Positions 53,942 to 60,698 of a DNA stretch of 64,000 bases are shown here, piece after piece (positions within the stretch are counted from its first letter, which is position 1; each line of letters starts with the position of its first letter). Source of the stretch: an uncultured Alphaproteobacteria bacterium (GTDB lineage Bacteria; Pseudomonadota; Alphaproteobacteria; HIMB59; GCA-002718135); the NCBI GenBank assembly GCA_902595805.1, contig CACJRM010000001.1, forward strand, positions 35,806 through 99,805. The letters run 5' to 3'. Below the pieces are notes generated by a model. The model made no database searches and had not been told where the DNA came from. It was given only the letters and a program-made list of their open reading frames with translations. Both the position numbers and the translations under genes were made by a program.

Positions 53942-54650
53942 TTACTTCACAATTATTAAACTTATAAATTTCATTATCTTTGCTTAATTCAGGTTTGTCA
54001 ATAATATCTAAATCGTAATTTACTTTATGCTCAAACAGTATCGTATCTTCAGTAAAATGCAAAAAATACCAATTATAAAAGCTTTTTTTATTTTTTTTAT
54101 AATTTGCAAATATTAAAGTTTTATCATTAACTATAGAATGAAAGACAATTACTTCATTATTAATAGAAATATTTTTTATAAATCTATAAGGCGTAATCGC
54201 CTCATGCATAAACGCTGTATTATTTTTCTCAAAAAAAATAAAACTGTACATTTTTGATTTATAATTACAAATTAGATAAAAATTATTATTTAAAAAATTA
54301 TTATATCCTCTTGAAATTAAGTTTTTCTTTAATATTAAAATTGCCTCTGCTTGTTTTTCTATTCTTTCACTATTTAGTTTTTGTTTATTTAACCAATCTT
54401 TATTATATTTTGAAACATAGTAATCAAATTCAAGAGCAAAGTCTTTTTCAGTTTCTTTTCTAATATTATTTTCATATTCTTTATTGCTTAAAAACCACTT
54501 TAAAATCGTTCTAGTGCCAAGTTGTGCCTCTCTAGTTTCAAAAACTTTACCAATCCATGTAAAGAAATCTAAGAGCATATCACCACGACTTGCTTGTACA
54601 TTTGTTGAAATAGACAAGATTAGAGTAATTATAATAAAAAATTTCTTCAT
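53931..54650 (-). CDS. Exported protein of unknown function
   Basis: 239 aa from the ATG at 54650, giving a clean signal peptide (KKFFIIITLILSISTNVQAS). The longer in-frame start at 54674 would place coding sequence inside the repeated promoter and is rejected. The mature protein is Lys/Asn/Phe-rich with a helical stretch (KQAEAILILKKNLISRGYNN) and a beta-rich second half. No family is recognised. The ATG lies 7 nt after the -10 box of promoter copy 1, so the mRNA is predicted to be leaderless. Confidence 0.7.
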   Translation of the reverse strand: MKKFFIIITLILSISTNVQASRGDMLLDFFTWIGKVFETREAQLGTRTILKWFLSNKEYENNIRKETEKDFALEFDYYVSKYNKDWLNKQKLNSERIEKQAEAILILKKNLISRGYNNFLNNNFYLICNYKSKMYSFIFFEKNNTAFMHEAITPYRFIKNISINNEVIVFHSIVNDKTLIFANYKKNKKSFYNWYFLHFTEDTILFEHKVNYDLDIIDKPELSKDNEIYKFNNCEVNES

Positions 54651-54657
54651 CACGATT

Positions 54658-54686
54658 ACCCTACCACCAACCAAGGAGATTGTTAA
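54658..54686 (-). promoter_or_regulatory. Repeated cargo promoter, copy 1
   Basis: On the minus strand: TTAACA (54681-54686), a 17-bp spacer, and TAGGGT (54658-54663), then 7 nt to the ATG at 54650. The spacer shares TTGGTTGGTGG with copy 2 and most of it with copy 3. Transcription from this -10 should start at or next to the ATG. No Shine-Dalgarno is possible in so short a leader. Confidence 0.65.
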
Positions 54687-54707
54687 GAGGCTGTAGTTAT
54701 AAGTATC

Positions 54708-55655
54708 TTAATTAATCAATTTTCTTAATTCTTTTGGTAATTGATTATATTTATATTTTTCAAAACTTAAAATATTTATAGCTTTATCATAGTAATCTTC
54801 GTAAAATTCTTTTATCTGTTGTTTATTCATTTTGTAAGCTTTGACATCTAAAATTTTATTATCTTTACATTTTACTTCATGAAGGTGATCAAAAGGCTCT
54901 TGAATAGATTTTCCCTTACCATATGCTTTACCATTTTTAAACTTACCAAAATAAAACCAAGTTGGTTTCCTTAAGCTTTGATCTTTGTATTGTATTGTTT
55001 TCCCTTCTCCTTCTAATTGGCCATCTTTAAATTTACCTATACTAATTTTGTAAAAAGTTTCTTTGGATTTTTTAGTTTCTATTTTTGCCCCTTCTCCTAA
55101 TAGAAACTTTTTCTTTCCATTTATGAATTCACCATGAAACTGAATTTTGTGTTTCTTTTTTTTATCAAGATAAAAGGAATACGAATAAATTATTTCATCT
55201 GAACCATCTCTTATTTTCCATTCTCCAATTATTTCAGTTCCATCTTTGTGCTTTTTTCTACCTCTTATTAACTTACCAAAATGAAAAACCCCTTCCTCTA
55301 TTGTGCCACTATGAAGCCTTCTTATACCTTTGCCATTTGGCAAACCTATGGTTTCTTTATCCCACTCTCCTTCATAGCTATAAGGTAATGATGAGATACT
55401 TTTGCCAGATATACCAATACCATTTTTCCAAATCCCAACATATTTTTCTCCACTGTATTTTAACTCAACTTTTCCCTTTCCATGGAATTTACCATCTTTA
55501 AATTCTCCTGTATAAATATCTTTTCCTGTTCCATCATTATAATCCATTACCATTTTTCCCTTACCATGAGGTTTTCCATTCTTTACCTCACCAAGATAAG
55601 TCCAATTTTTTGTTTGTATTTTTTCTTTTTTTTTCATCATGTATAAATTTTCCAA
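54708..55655 (-). CDS. MORN-repeat protein
   Basis: A 315-aa protein made largely of MORN-type repeats of 20-30 residues. Clear units include YLGEVKNGKPHGKGKM, YTGEFKDGKFHGKGKV, YVGIWKNG, YEGEWDKETIGLPNGKG, FHGEFINGKKKFLLGEG, IGKFKDGQLEGEGK and YFGKFKNGKAYGKGKS. MORN repeats are beta-hairpins involved in protein or lipid contacts. There is no signal peptide, so a cytosolic or membrane-face location is likely. A short charged C-terminal tail follows. It is second in an operon behind 55665-56129. Confidence 0.85.
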   Translation of the reverse strand: MENLYMMKKKEKIQTKNWTYLGEVKNGKPHGKGKMVMDYNDGTGKDIYTGEFKDGKFHGKGKVELKYSGEKYVGIWKNGIGISGKSISSLPYSYEGEWDKETIGLPNGKGIRRLHSGTIEEGVFHFGKLIRGRKKHKDGTEIIGEWKIRDGSDEIIYSYSFYLDKKKKHKIQFHGEFINGKKKFLLGEGAKIETKKSKETFYKISIGKFKDGQLEGEGKTIQYKDQSLRKPTWFYFGKFKNGKAYGKGKSIQEPFDHLHEVKCKDNKILDVKAYKMNKQQIKEFYEDYYDKAINILSFEKYKYNQLPKELRKLIN

Positions 55656-55664
55656 TAATTAATA

Positions 55665-56129
55665 CTAAAATTTTTGTTTAGGTACTCTAAAAGCCCCCCT
55701 TTTACATTCACCAATAGGCATCCATTGCTCTTTGCCTGTTGCCCACAATTTTCCATTAATTCTATTAATTTTTAAATACGTTTCTTTTGAGTAAATTAAA
55801 TCATTCACCAGTATTAAGAATTCATTATCATCTGTATCTGTAAGTTTGAATTTAAAATATTTAGATTTAAGATAATCTATTGGCTCTTTTTCATTTGCAA
55901 TAATCTCCTCAAATTTTATAATTTTGTTTTGATCTTTATTATGTAATCTAATTATAAAATTATATTTTGAATTTGATTTCATTCCAGTGTGAGACCATGA
56001 GTTCTGAGTTTCACAAGCAAAACTTACCTGCTGAAATATGATATCTTTTAGTTTGAAAAAAATATTATTTGCCAATAAATTTGAGGCAAAAAGTATAATA
56101 CTGAAGAAAATTACTAACAGCCTGAACAT
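55665..56129 (-). CDS. Small exported protein of unknown function
   Basis: A 154-aa protein with a signal peptide (FRLLVIFFSIILFASNLLAN) and a mature domain of beta strands with two cysteines (SFACETQNSW, GECKRGAF). It resembles in size and layout the exported protein at 57505-58011. No family is recognised. The ATG lies 6 nt after the -10 box of promoter copy 2, predicting a leaderless transcript that continues into the MORN gene. Confidence 0.7.
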   Translation of the reverse strand: MFRLLVIFFSIILFASNLLANNIFFKLKDIIFQQVSFACETQNSWSHTGMKSNSKYNFIIRLHNKDQNKIIKFEEIIANEKEPIDYLKSKYFKFKLTDTDDNEFLILVNDLIYSKETYLKINRINGKLWATGKEQWMPIGECKRGAFRVPKQKF

Positions 56130-56135
56130 TATATT

Positions 56136-56164
56136 ACCCTACCACCAACCAAGGAGATTGTTAA
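56136..56164 (-). promoter_or_regulatory. Repeated cargo promoter, copy 2
   Basis: On the minus strand: TTAACA (56159-56164), a 17-bp spacer identical to that of copy 1, and TAGGGT (56136-56141), then 6 nt to the ATG at 56129. Identity with copy 1 covers the whole -35 to -10 region, including the spacer, beyond what core promoter function needs. Confidence 0.65.
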
Positions 56165-56175
56165 GGGTTCTGAAA

Positions 56176-56232
56176 TATAATTAGCGTATAGGCCCACTGG
56201 GTGAGTTGTAAGGCCTATCACTCGCCCTTTTT
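56176..56232 (+). ncRNA. Structured element copy 2: -10 box, pseudoknot-capable fold and T-run
   Basis: TATAAT (56176-56181) is followed 7 nt later by ATAGGCC (56188-56194), GGGTGAGT (56199-56206), GGCCTAT (56212-56218), CACTCGCCC (56219-56227) and TTTTT. Compared with copy 1, a T-A pair of the second stem became G-C (56203/56223) and another became T-G, so the pairing is conserved while bases change. No plus-strand gene lies upstream, so a terminator role alone does not explain it; its own -10 box suggests a small RNA. It overlaps the last codons of the minus-strand gene 56218-56484. Confidence 0.6.
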
Positions 56233-56484
56233 ATTTAGTAAACTCTTTCCTTTTTCTTCAACACATTGTTGTGCAATAAGCTTATCATTATTAGACAACT
56301 TTTTTTTATCTAATGAATTTTCAGAATAACATTCTTCATAAAACTGATCTACAATCTTTTTAATCAATTGTGTTCGTTCGTTTTTTGAACTCTGATATTT
56401 TCTTAACTCTGAAATTGAATATAAAACTACAACAACAACTGTACATGCAATAATAGCCCCTAAGATTTGTTTTGACTTACTCAT
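56218..56484 (-). CDS. Single-span membrane-anchored small protein
   Basis: An 88-aa protein with one N-terminal membrane helix (ILGAIIACTVVVVVLYSI) and a charged, helical C-terminal domain with two cysteines (YEECYSE, AQQCVEEK). No family is recognised. It overlaps the preceding gene by 8 bp and is second in the operon driven by promoter copy 3. Its final codons overlap structured element copy 2 on the other strand. Confidence 0.65.
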   Translation of the reverse strand: MSKSKQILGAIIACTVVVVVLYSISELRKYQSSKNERTQLIKKIVDQFYEECYSENSLDKKKLSNNDKLIAQQCVEEKGKSLLNKKGE

Positions 56485-57343
56485 TTATTATAAAATCTAT
56501 TTTATCATTTTTATTACTTTGGGGTCTAATTACGCTTCCATAAATAATTTCTTCTTCTTCATCTTTATAACCATCAATACCACATTGATTAAAATCAATT
56601 TTTTCTTTCTGGAAAGTAAAGTATTGTTCAAAATTTGTGTGATATTTATCACAATCATCACAATAGAGTTTCTTCACCCCCCATTGAGATTTAAACATAT
56701 CAGTATTAAATTTTTGGTTTTTTGAACAACAAGGAAAATTAACTTCAACTTCATCAGCTTTATAAATAGTCTTTGGATTTACCGCAGAAACATTAAAAGC
56801 TTCATATTCACCCTTCTTCCAACTAAATGAAAATCCACCATCTTCTTTATCTATAAACCTTGGACTTTTACGTAACCCAGCGAGTATACCGTTAATATCT
56901 AAATCATTTTTTTTTAATGAATTAATACAATTCTCCCTTACATCATCACTATACATTGATCCTTGATAAAGACTACGAAATGATAGCTTGCCTGTGCCTG
57001 AATTAAACTTCATTGAATTTTTTATTTTTAATTTCGTATAACCTTCATCAAAAAAACCATCTTCTATATTTAGTTTTTCTTTTTTATTAATTTTTTCATC
57101 ATATTCCCATTCTAGAGGCTGTATTAAACGTAACTCTTCAAGTTTGTTTTTATTAATTTTTAACACAACTAAATAACTAGTTTCAGAATAACCATCATGT
57201 AAATCACATTTAAAAAATTCTTTTTCATATTCAGTTACAATTGCATCATACTCAATAATTGGGACTTGCCATCTATCAAAAATAGTTAATTCATCTTCAA
57301 ATGAATAAAGATTAAATCTAGCCCATACATGATAAATTGACAT
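56477..57343 (-). CDS. Protein of unknown function with a possible Cys metal site
   Basis: 288 aa from the ATG at 57343; a longer frame starting TTG at 57361 would run through the promoter and is rejected. There is no signal peptide. A CC pair (NFPCCSKNQ) and a CDDCDKYH motif in the C-terminal third could bind zinc. The rest is Glu/Lys-rich with beta segments. No family is recognised. The ATG is 5 nt after the -10 box of promoter copy 3. Confidence 0.65.
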   Translation of the reverse strand: MSIYHVWARFNLYSFEDELTIFDRWQVPIIEYDAIVTEYEKEFFKCDLHDGYSETSYLVVLKINKNKLEELRLIQPLEWEYDEKINKKEKLNIEDGFFDEGYTKLKIKNSMKFNSGTGKLSFRSLYQGSMYSDDVRENCINSLKKNDLDINGILAGLRKSPRFIDKEDGGFSFSWKKGEYEAFNVSAVNPKTIYKADEVEVNFPCCSKNQKFNTDMFKSQWGVKKLYCDDCDKYHTNFEQYFTFQKEKIDFNQCGIDGYKDEEEEIIYGSVIRPQSNKNDKIDFIINE

Positions 57344-57348
57344 ACATA

Positions 57349-57377
57349 ACCCTACCACCAACTTAGGAGATTGTTAA
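57349..57377 (-). promoter_or_regulatory. Repeated cargo promoter, copy 3 (leftward half of a divergent cassette)
   Basis: On the minus strand: TTAACA (57372-57377), a 17-bp spacer, TAGGGT (57349-57354), then 5 nt to the ATG at 57343. Six bp beyond its -35 box lies the -35 box of a rightward promoter (57384-57412), the same geometry as in copy 4. Confidence 0.65.
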
Positions 57378-57383
57378 GTATTC

Positions 57384-57412
57384 TGGTCATAGTAACTATT
57401 ATTTATTATAAA
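57384..57412 (+). promoter_or_regulatory. Rightward promoter of the copy 3 divergent cassette
   Basis: TGGTCA (57384-57389), 17-bp spacer, TATAAA (57407-57412), then 5 nt to an ATG at 57418. The same boxes with the same 17-bp spacing occur at 59888-59916. Confidence 0.5.
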
Positions 57413-57417
57413 AAATT

Positions 57418-57498
57418 ATGTTTATTATCAGATACCTGGTGCTAATTTTCTGTGTACTGACAGCTTTTTATATCCTAGCAAACGCTATGTTGTTTTAA
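57418..57498 (+). CDS. Possible 26-aa membrane micro-ORF
   Basis: A 26-codon frame starting 5 nt after the TATAAA box of the divergent promoter. The peptide is a single hydrophobic helix with a short basic N terminus (IIRYLVLIFCVLTAFYILAN). Its placement relative to the promoter mirrors the leaderless arrangement of the leftward genes. There is no other support for expression. Confidence 0.4.
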   Translation: MFIIRYLVLIFCVLTAFYILANAMLF

Positions 57499-57504
57499 TA
57501 CAGG

Positions 57505-58011
57505 CTACAAAATATAACTGTAATCATTCTCTCCATTAAAAAAACACTGACCTAAATCAGTTTTATTATCGTAATAATAAACAAATAAACCACCATCTTT
57601 CTTGCTAATAACCAAATTGGCAACATCAGTTTCATTAATTGTTTTTTTATTATTTACTATTGAGGCCTTCATTTCTAACCACTCAGTTTCTAAACCTTTC
57701 GGCATTTCATAGTACTCAATAGTTTTAATAAATTTATCAAGATTAAAACGAATATTAAATTGAAGCATATTCCTAGATTCATTTTTGATATCACCAATCA
57801 ATATTTTTGAAACATCCCATCCAAGATTTTCAAAATAGGAAAAGAAGTGATCATCAAATTTCCTATTAAAATATATTTTATCAATTTTATTATTATCAAA
57901 ATTTACATCTAAATAAATTCTCTCTTCAGGGGTTTCCTCAAGTAGACACTCTATAGTCATAGCGTTAACTGAAAAATTACATACCAGGATAAATATTATT
58001 AAGTATTTCAT
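57505..58011 (-). CDS. Small exported protein of unknown function
   Basis: A 168-aa protein with a signal peptide (KYLIIFILVCNFSVNAM) and a beta-rich mature domain carrying two cysteines (IECLLEE, GQCFFNG). It resembles 55665-56129 in size and in ending with a late Cys-containing strand. No family is recognised. The ATG overlaps the stop of the small gene 58008-58181 by 4 bp (ATGA), so the two are coupled. Confidence 0.7.
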   Translation of the reverse strand: MKYLIIFILVCNFSVNAMTIECLLEETPEERIYLDVNFDNNKIDKIYFNRKFDDHFFSYFENLGWDVSKILIGDIKNESRNMLQFNIRFNLDKFIKTIEYYEMPKGLETEWLEMKASIVNNKKTINETDVANLVISKKDGGLFVYYYDNKTDLGQCFFNGENDYSYIL

Positions 58012-58181
58012 TTATCCCCCTTCTTTTTTCTTGGAAGTTCACGAGTAACAACTAGTTTTGGTTTCTTGAAATCTTTTTTTTCTCTATCCCATTCAAAATA
58101 TGGGCCAACGTGAATAGTCATAGAAGAAGTTGGTAAACCTCGTTTAATCCATTCTCTTGCAGATATTATTTTGAAAGACAT
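58008..58181 (-). CDS. Small basic protein (57 aa) of unknown function
   Basis: A 57-codon frame starting at the ATG complementary to 58179-58181, with a strong ribosome-binding site AAGGAGAT 4 nt upstream and a 4-bp ATGA overlap with the next gene. The peptide is basic (REWIKRGLPTSS, then DREKKDFKKPKLVV, ending KKKGDK) and not hydrophobic, so it may bind nucleic acid or a partner protein. Unlike the other cargo units, it uses a classical Shine-Dalgarno start. Confidence 0.65.
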   Translation of the reverse strand: MSFKIISAREWIKRGLPTSSMTIHVGPYFEWDREKKDFKKPKLVVTRELPRKKKGDK

Positions 58182-58257
58182 TTTATCTCCTTTAGCGTTT
58201 TATTTACTGTCCCAGCAATTAGAGTATCTAAATTAGGACAAGTTTTTTTATATCATA

Positions 58258-58563
58258 TTATTCATTAAGCTCAATTATAGTTTTATTAAGTTCTTTAATT
58301 TTGTTCTCTAGTTCAAAAATATTTTCTTTGTAATCTCTAATTCTTTCATCATAACATTCACCAGCACCTATTTCATATCCTTTAGCATATCCTTGAGCAT
58401 AAAATTTATTATCCCATTCTCCCGCTATTTTAGTACCACCACCAGCACACAAATAATTGTATCCAGCAGCAAAACCATCATTATAACCTTTACTTCTTGA
58501 TTCTGAATCAGAGTCTCCACAACCTAAAAGGAAAATAAATAAGAGTAAGATAATTTTGTTCAT
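58258..58563 (-). CDS. Small lipoprotein with GY-repeat motif
   Basis: A 101-aa protein with a lipoprotein signal (IILLLFIFLLGC; lipobox LLGC at residues 12-15). The mature part has repeated GYxxGFAAGY / GYAKGYEIGAG segments, a pattern typical of small envelope lipoproteins with Gly-Tyr zipper helices, then a C-terminal coiled coil (ELENKIKELNKTIIELNE). It directly follows 58564-58785 in the operon from promoter copy 4. Confidence 0.75.
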   Translation of the reverse strand: MNKIILLLFIFLLGCGDSDSESRSKGYNDGFAAGYNYLCAGGGTKIAGEWDNKFYAQGYAKGYEIGAGECYDERIRDYKENIFELENKIKELNKTIIELNE

Positions 58564-58785
58564 TTAAGTAAATAAAGTATAGAGACTAAAACCTACATAA
58601 TAAATTAAGAGTCCAAGAATACCGTAAAGAACTACGGCATAAAAATCGATAATAAAACCAAAAATACCTTTTGAAACTTTTTTAGAAGTATTGGCGATAT
58701 CAGATACTTCAGTATCCAAAACTTTATTGTAAGTATTCTTACTTCCTTTTGTAAATTGTTTAATTAAATCTCTAATCGTAGCCAT
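58564..58785 (-). CDS. Small membrane protein with YNKVLDTEV motif (paralogue of 59926-60399)
   Basis: About 73 aa from the ATG at 58785, chosen because it follows the upstream stop by 4 bp and matches the paralogue. It begins ATIRDLIKQF, has YNKVLDTEVSDI, and ends in membrane helices (FIIDFYAVVLYGILGLLIYYVGF). The same TIRD and YNKVLDTEV-DI motifs occur in the same order in the divergently encoded protein at 59926-60399. The function is unknown. Confidence 0.7.
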   Translation of the reverse strand: MATIRDLIKQFTKGSKNTYNKVLDTEVSDIANTSKKVSKGIFGFIIDFYAVVLYGILGLLIYYVGFSLYTLFT

Positions 58786-58789
58786 ATTA

Positions 58790-59845
58790 TTATTCTCTCT
58801 CACAAGTAAATTTTTCTATACTTGTCATAGTGGTTCCACCATAAATTTTTGTGAAGTCTTGATACGCTTTTAATTCCCAATCTTCAAATTTATACTCATC
58901 CTGATTATACCCAGCTATATTAAAGGTAGATTCTAAATCCATCATGTTTGTTTCATAGTTATATTCAACATCATAATAAACATTTTGACTAATCTTCCCT
59001 TCTTTAAAATATAGAGAGTGTTTTGCTGTAAATTTTTTACTAAACGGATCTGCTAACAAAGTAGCTTTTCCATCAAAATAATACCTTGTTGCATCATAAG
59101 GTTCTAAAAGAATATAAATCTCTTCAAAGGCTCTTCCTATTTTTCTTATATAAACATCAACTGGCGCTACATCTTCAAATTCAACAAACCAATCAAACTC
59201 TTGCCAATTTTTTGTATCGTAATTTATTTCATACCCCTCTACCGATTTTGAGATAGGCTGACATTTTGCAATTTCATAAGTACCCCAAAAGTTATTAAGT
59301 AAATTTTCATTATCACTTGCTCGACTAAACCTCCCATCATCAACTATTGGCATATAGATAACTAAAAAAGTTATTATTCCTATACATAAAGGCACATAAG
59401 AATTAATTCGACGCAATACAAACTGAGGTAGCCTTATTCTATTTAGAAAATTTAAGTGAGAAATAATTATTACCATAAGAGATAAACAAAACATTATTAA
59501 CAGAGGCACATACTCTTCATAACTTATGACGTAACTGTGATCGTTGAAGCCAGCAACGATAAAGATACTAATTATTCCTAGCAGTATTCCTGAAACACTT
59601 ATTGGAGTCTTTAAAACTCTTCGTACTAAAAATATTAATCCTAAGCAGACTAGAACAACAAATATAGATACAGCAATATTATACGTTAAAAAAACTTTTA
59701 AGTTATTTGCTAAAACCTCACTGCCATAAGGTTTACCCCAATCTTCATACTGTAAACTAAAATTATAAAGTATAGTAAAAGCAATAACTAAAACCAAAAT
59801 ACAGGTTGCCCAAAACGAGATAACCGATTTGATTAAGTTATTCAT
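58790..59845 (-). CDS. Membrane protein with C-terminal extracytoplasmic domain
   Basis: A 351-aa protein: about five membrane helices in residues 1-185 (first ISFWATCILVLVIAFTILY, last YVPLCIGIITFLVIYMP), then a soluble domain of about 165 residues rich in aromatic and acidic residues (EFDWFVEFEDVAPVDVY, YYFDGKATLLADPF, YNYETNMMDLESTF). No family is recognised. It heads a three-gene leftward operon, with the ATG 7 nt after the -10 box of promoter copy 4. Confidence 0.7.
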   Translation of the reverse strand: MNNLIKSVISFWATCILVLVIAFTILYNFSLQYEDWGKPYGSEVLANNLKVFLTYNIAVSIFVVLVCLGLIFLVRRVLKTPISVSGILLGIISIFIVAGFNDHSYVISYEEYVPLLIMFCLSLMVIIISHLNFLNRIRLPQFVLRRINSYVPLCIGIITFLVIYMPIVDDGRFSRASDNENLLNNFWGTYEIAKCQPISKSVEGYEINYDTKNWQEFDWFVEFEDVAPVDVYIRKIGRAFEEIYILLEPYDATRYYFDGKATLLADPFSKKFTAKHSLYFKEGKISQNVYYDVEYNYETNMMDLESTFNIAGYNQDEYKFEDWELKAYQDFTKIYGGTTMTSIEKFTCERE

Positions 59846-59852
59846 TAATATT

Positions 59853-59881
59853 ACCCTATCATTAACTCAAAACTTTGTTAA
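59853..59881 (-). promoter_or_regulatory. Repeated cargo promoter, copy 4 (leftward half of a divergent cassette)
   Basis: On the minus strand: TTAACA (59876-59881), a 17-bp spacer, TAGGGT (59853-59858), then 7 nt to the ATG at 59845. The spacer differs from copies 1-3, while both boxes and the spacing are kept, which argues that the boxes are under selection. Confidence 0.65.
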
Positions 59882-59887
59882 GATTTC

Positions 59888-59916
59888 TGGTCATAACCAG
59901 TATTTTTTATTATAAA
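59888..59916 (+). promoter_or_regulatory. Rightward promoter of the copy 4 divergent cassette
   Basis: TGGTCA (59888-59893), 17-bp spacer, TATAAA (59911-59916), 9 nt before the ATG at 59926. Boxes, spacing and the 6-bp distance to the leftward -35 box match copy 3. Confidence 0.5.
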
Positions 59917-59925
59917 TTAGCTAAT

Positions 59926-60399
59926 ATGGTAACAATTAGAGATTGGTTATTTCAGAAAAAAGAAGCTTTTAAAAAAAGCGCAGTAGATAGTTCCATTTCT
60001 GCAGTTGAAACAGCAAAAGATAAATATAATAAAGTTTTAGACACTGAGGTAGACGATATTAAAGAGGGTGTTAAGAAAGTTATAGACGAAGAAAAAAAAG
60101 ACATTAAAGAATTTTCAAATTTTCTAATTAATTCAGTACTAGGTTTCATAGTATTTTATATTTTTTGGGCATTAGTTCCAGTTGGTTTTATTTACATAAG
60201 TATATTTGTAGTAGCACCACTCTTAGGCACAGATAGTCTTGGGACCATACCAGCTTTTTTAATAACTGTAGGTGTTTCAATTGGTCTTTCAATTTTTTTT
60301 TATCTTAAAGCGAATACACATGTTTATCGCATAGCAAGTGTATTTGGTCTATCTACTGGTTTTGCATATCTTTATTATGCCTACTTAATGAGTATATGA
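59926..60399 (+). CDS. Membrane protein with YNKVLDTEV motif (paralogue of 58564-58785)
   Basis: 157 aa from the ATG at 59926; a longer in-frame start at 59875 would cross the divergent promoter. It begins VTIRDWLFQKKEAF, has a helical linker, then YNKVLDTEVDDIKEGVKKV, and three to four membrane helices in the C-terminal half. The N-terminal motifs match those of the small protein encoded by the opposite arm of the same promoter cassette. The function is unknown. The stop overlaps an ATG of the next frame (ATGA). Confidence 0.7.
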   Translation: MVTIRDWLFQKKEAFKKSAVDSSISAVETAKDKYNKVLDTEVDDIKEGVKKVIDEEKKDIKEFSNFLINSVLGFIVFYIFWALVPVGFIYISIFVVAPLLGTDSLGTIPAFLITVGVSIGLSIFFYLKANTHVYRIASVFGLSTGFAYLYYAYLMSI

Positions 60400-60416
60400 T
60401 AAGTATAATTACAATA

Positions 60417-60698
60417 ATGAGAAAATTAATTTTTATTATAATTCTATTTTTTTCAACAAGTGTTTTTGCTGAGATAAAGTGTGGGAAATTATTGGAAGAC
60501 CTTGGTTTGTGTGAAGATACCAAAAAAAATATTTTTGGTGACAAAGTTATAGAACCAAATCAAAGAATTTTTTCAAATTGTAAAATAGCTAATATTAAAG
60601 AAAATATGACAAAAAATGCAGTTTTTGGAATTGTTAATGCTTGTAGAGAAAAAGCTAAAGATCCTTCTATCTGGGATCGAATAAGATACGGTTGGTAA
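60417..60698 (+). CDS. Small exported protein of unknown function
   Basis: 93 aa from the ATG at 60417, giving a good signal peptide (RKLIFIIILFFSTSVFAE). An in-frame ATG at 60396, overlapping the previous stop by 4 bp, is the alternative. The mature part has four cysteines (IKCGKLL, GLCEDT, SNCKIAN, NACREKA). No family is recognised. It is in the same rightward transcription unit as 59926-60399. Confidence 0.65.
   Translation: MRKLIFIIILFFSTSVFAEIKCGKLLEDLGLCEDTKKNIFGDKVIEPNQRIFSNCKIANIKENMTKNAVFGIVNACREKAKDPSIWDRIRYGW

Noticed and set aside
53427..56232. The two structured elements as tRNA-like genes (the AGTGGTAAGGC part resembles a D arm) or integron attC sites
   Set aside because: No anticodon or T arm can be built, and the arm order and consensus do not match attC sites; a pseudoknot/terminator fold explains every segment.
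54658..59881. The promoter repeats as a CRISPR array or insertion-sequence ends
   Set aside because: The copies are kilobases apart, sit exactly before start codons, share fixed -35/-10 spacing, and no cas or transposase gene is present.
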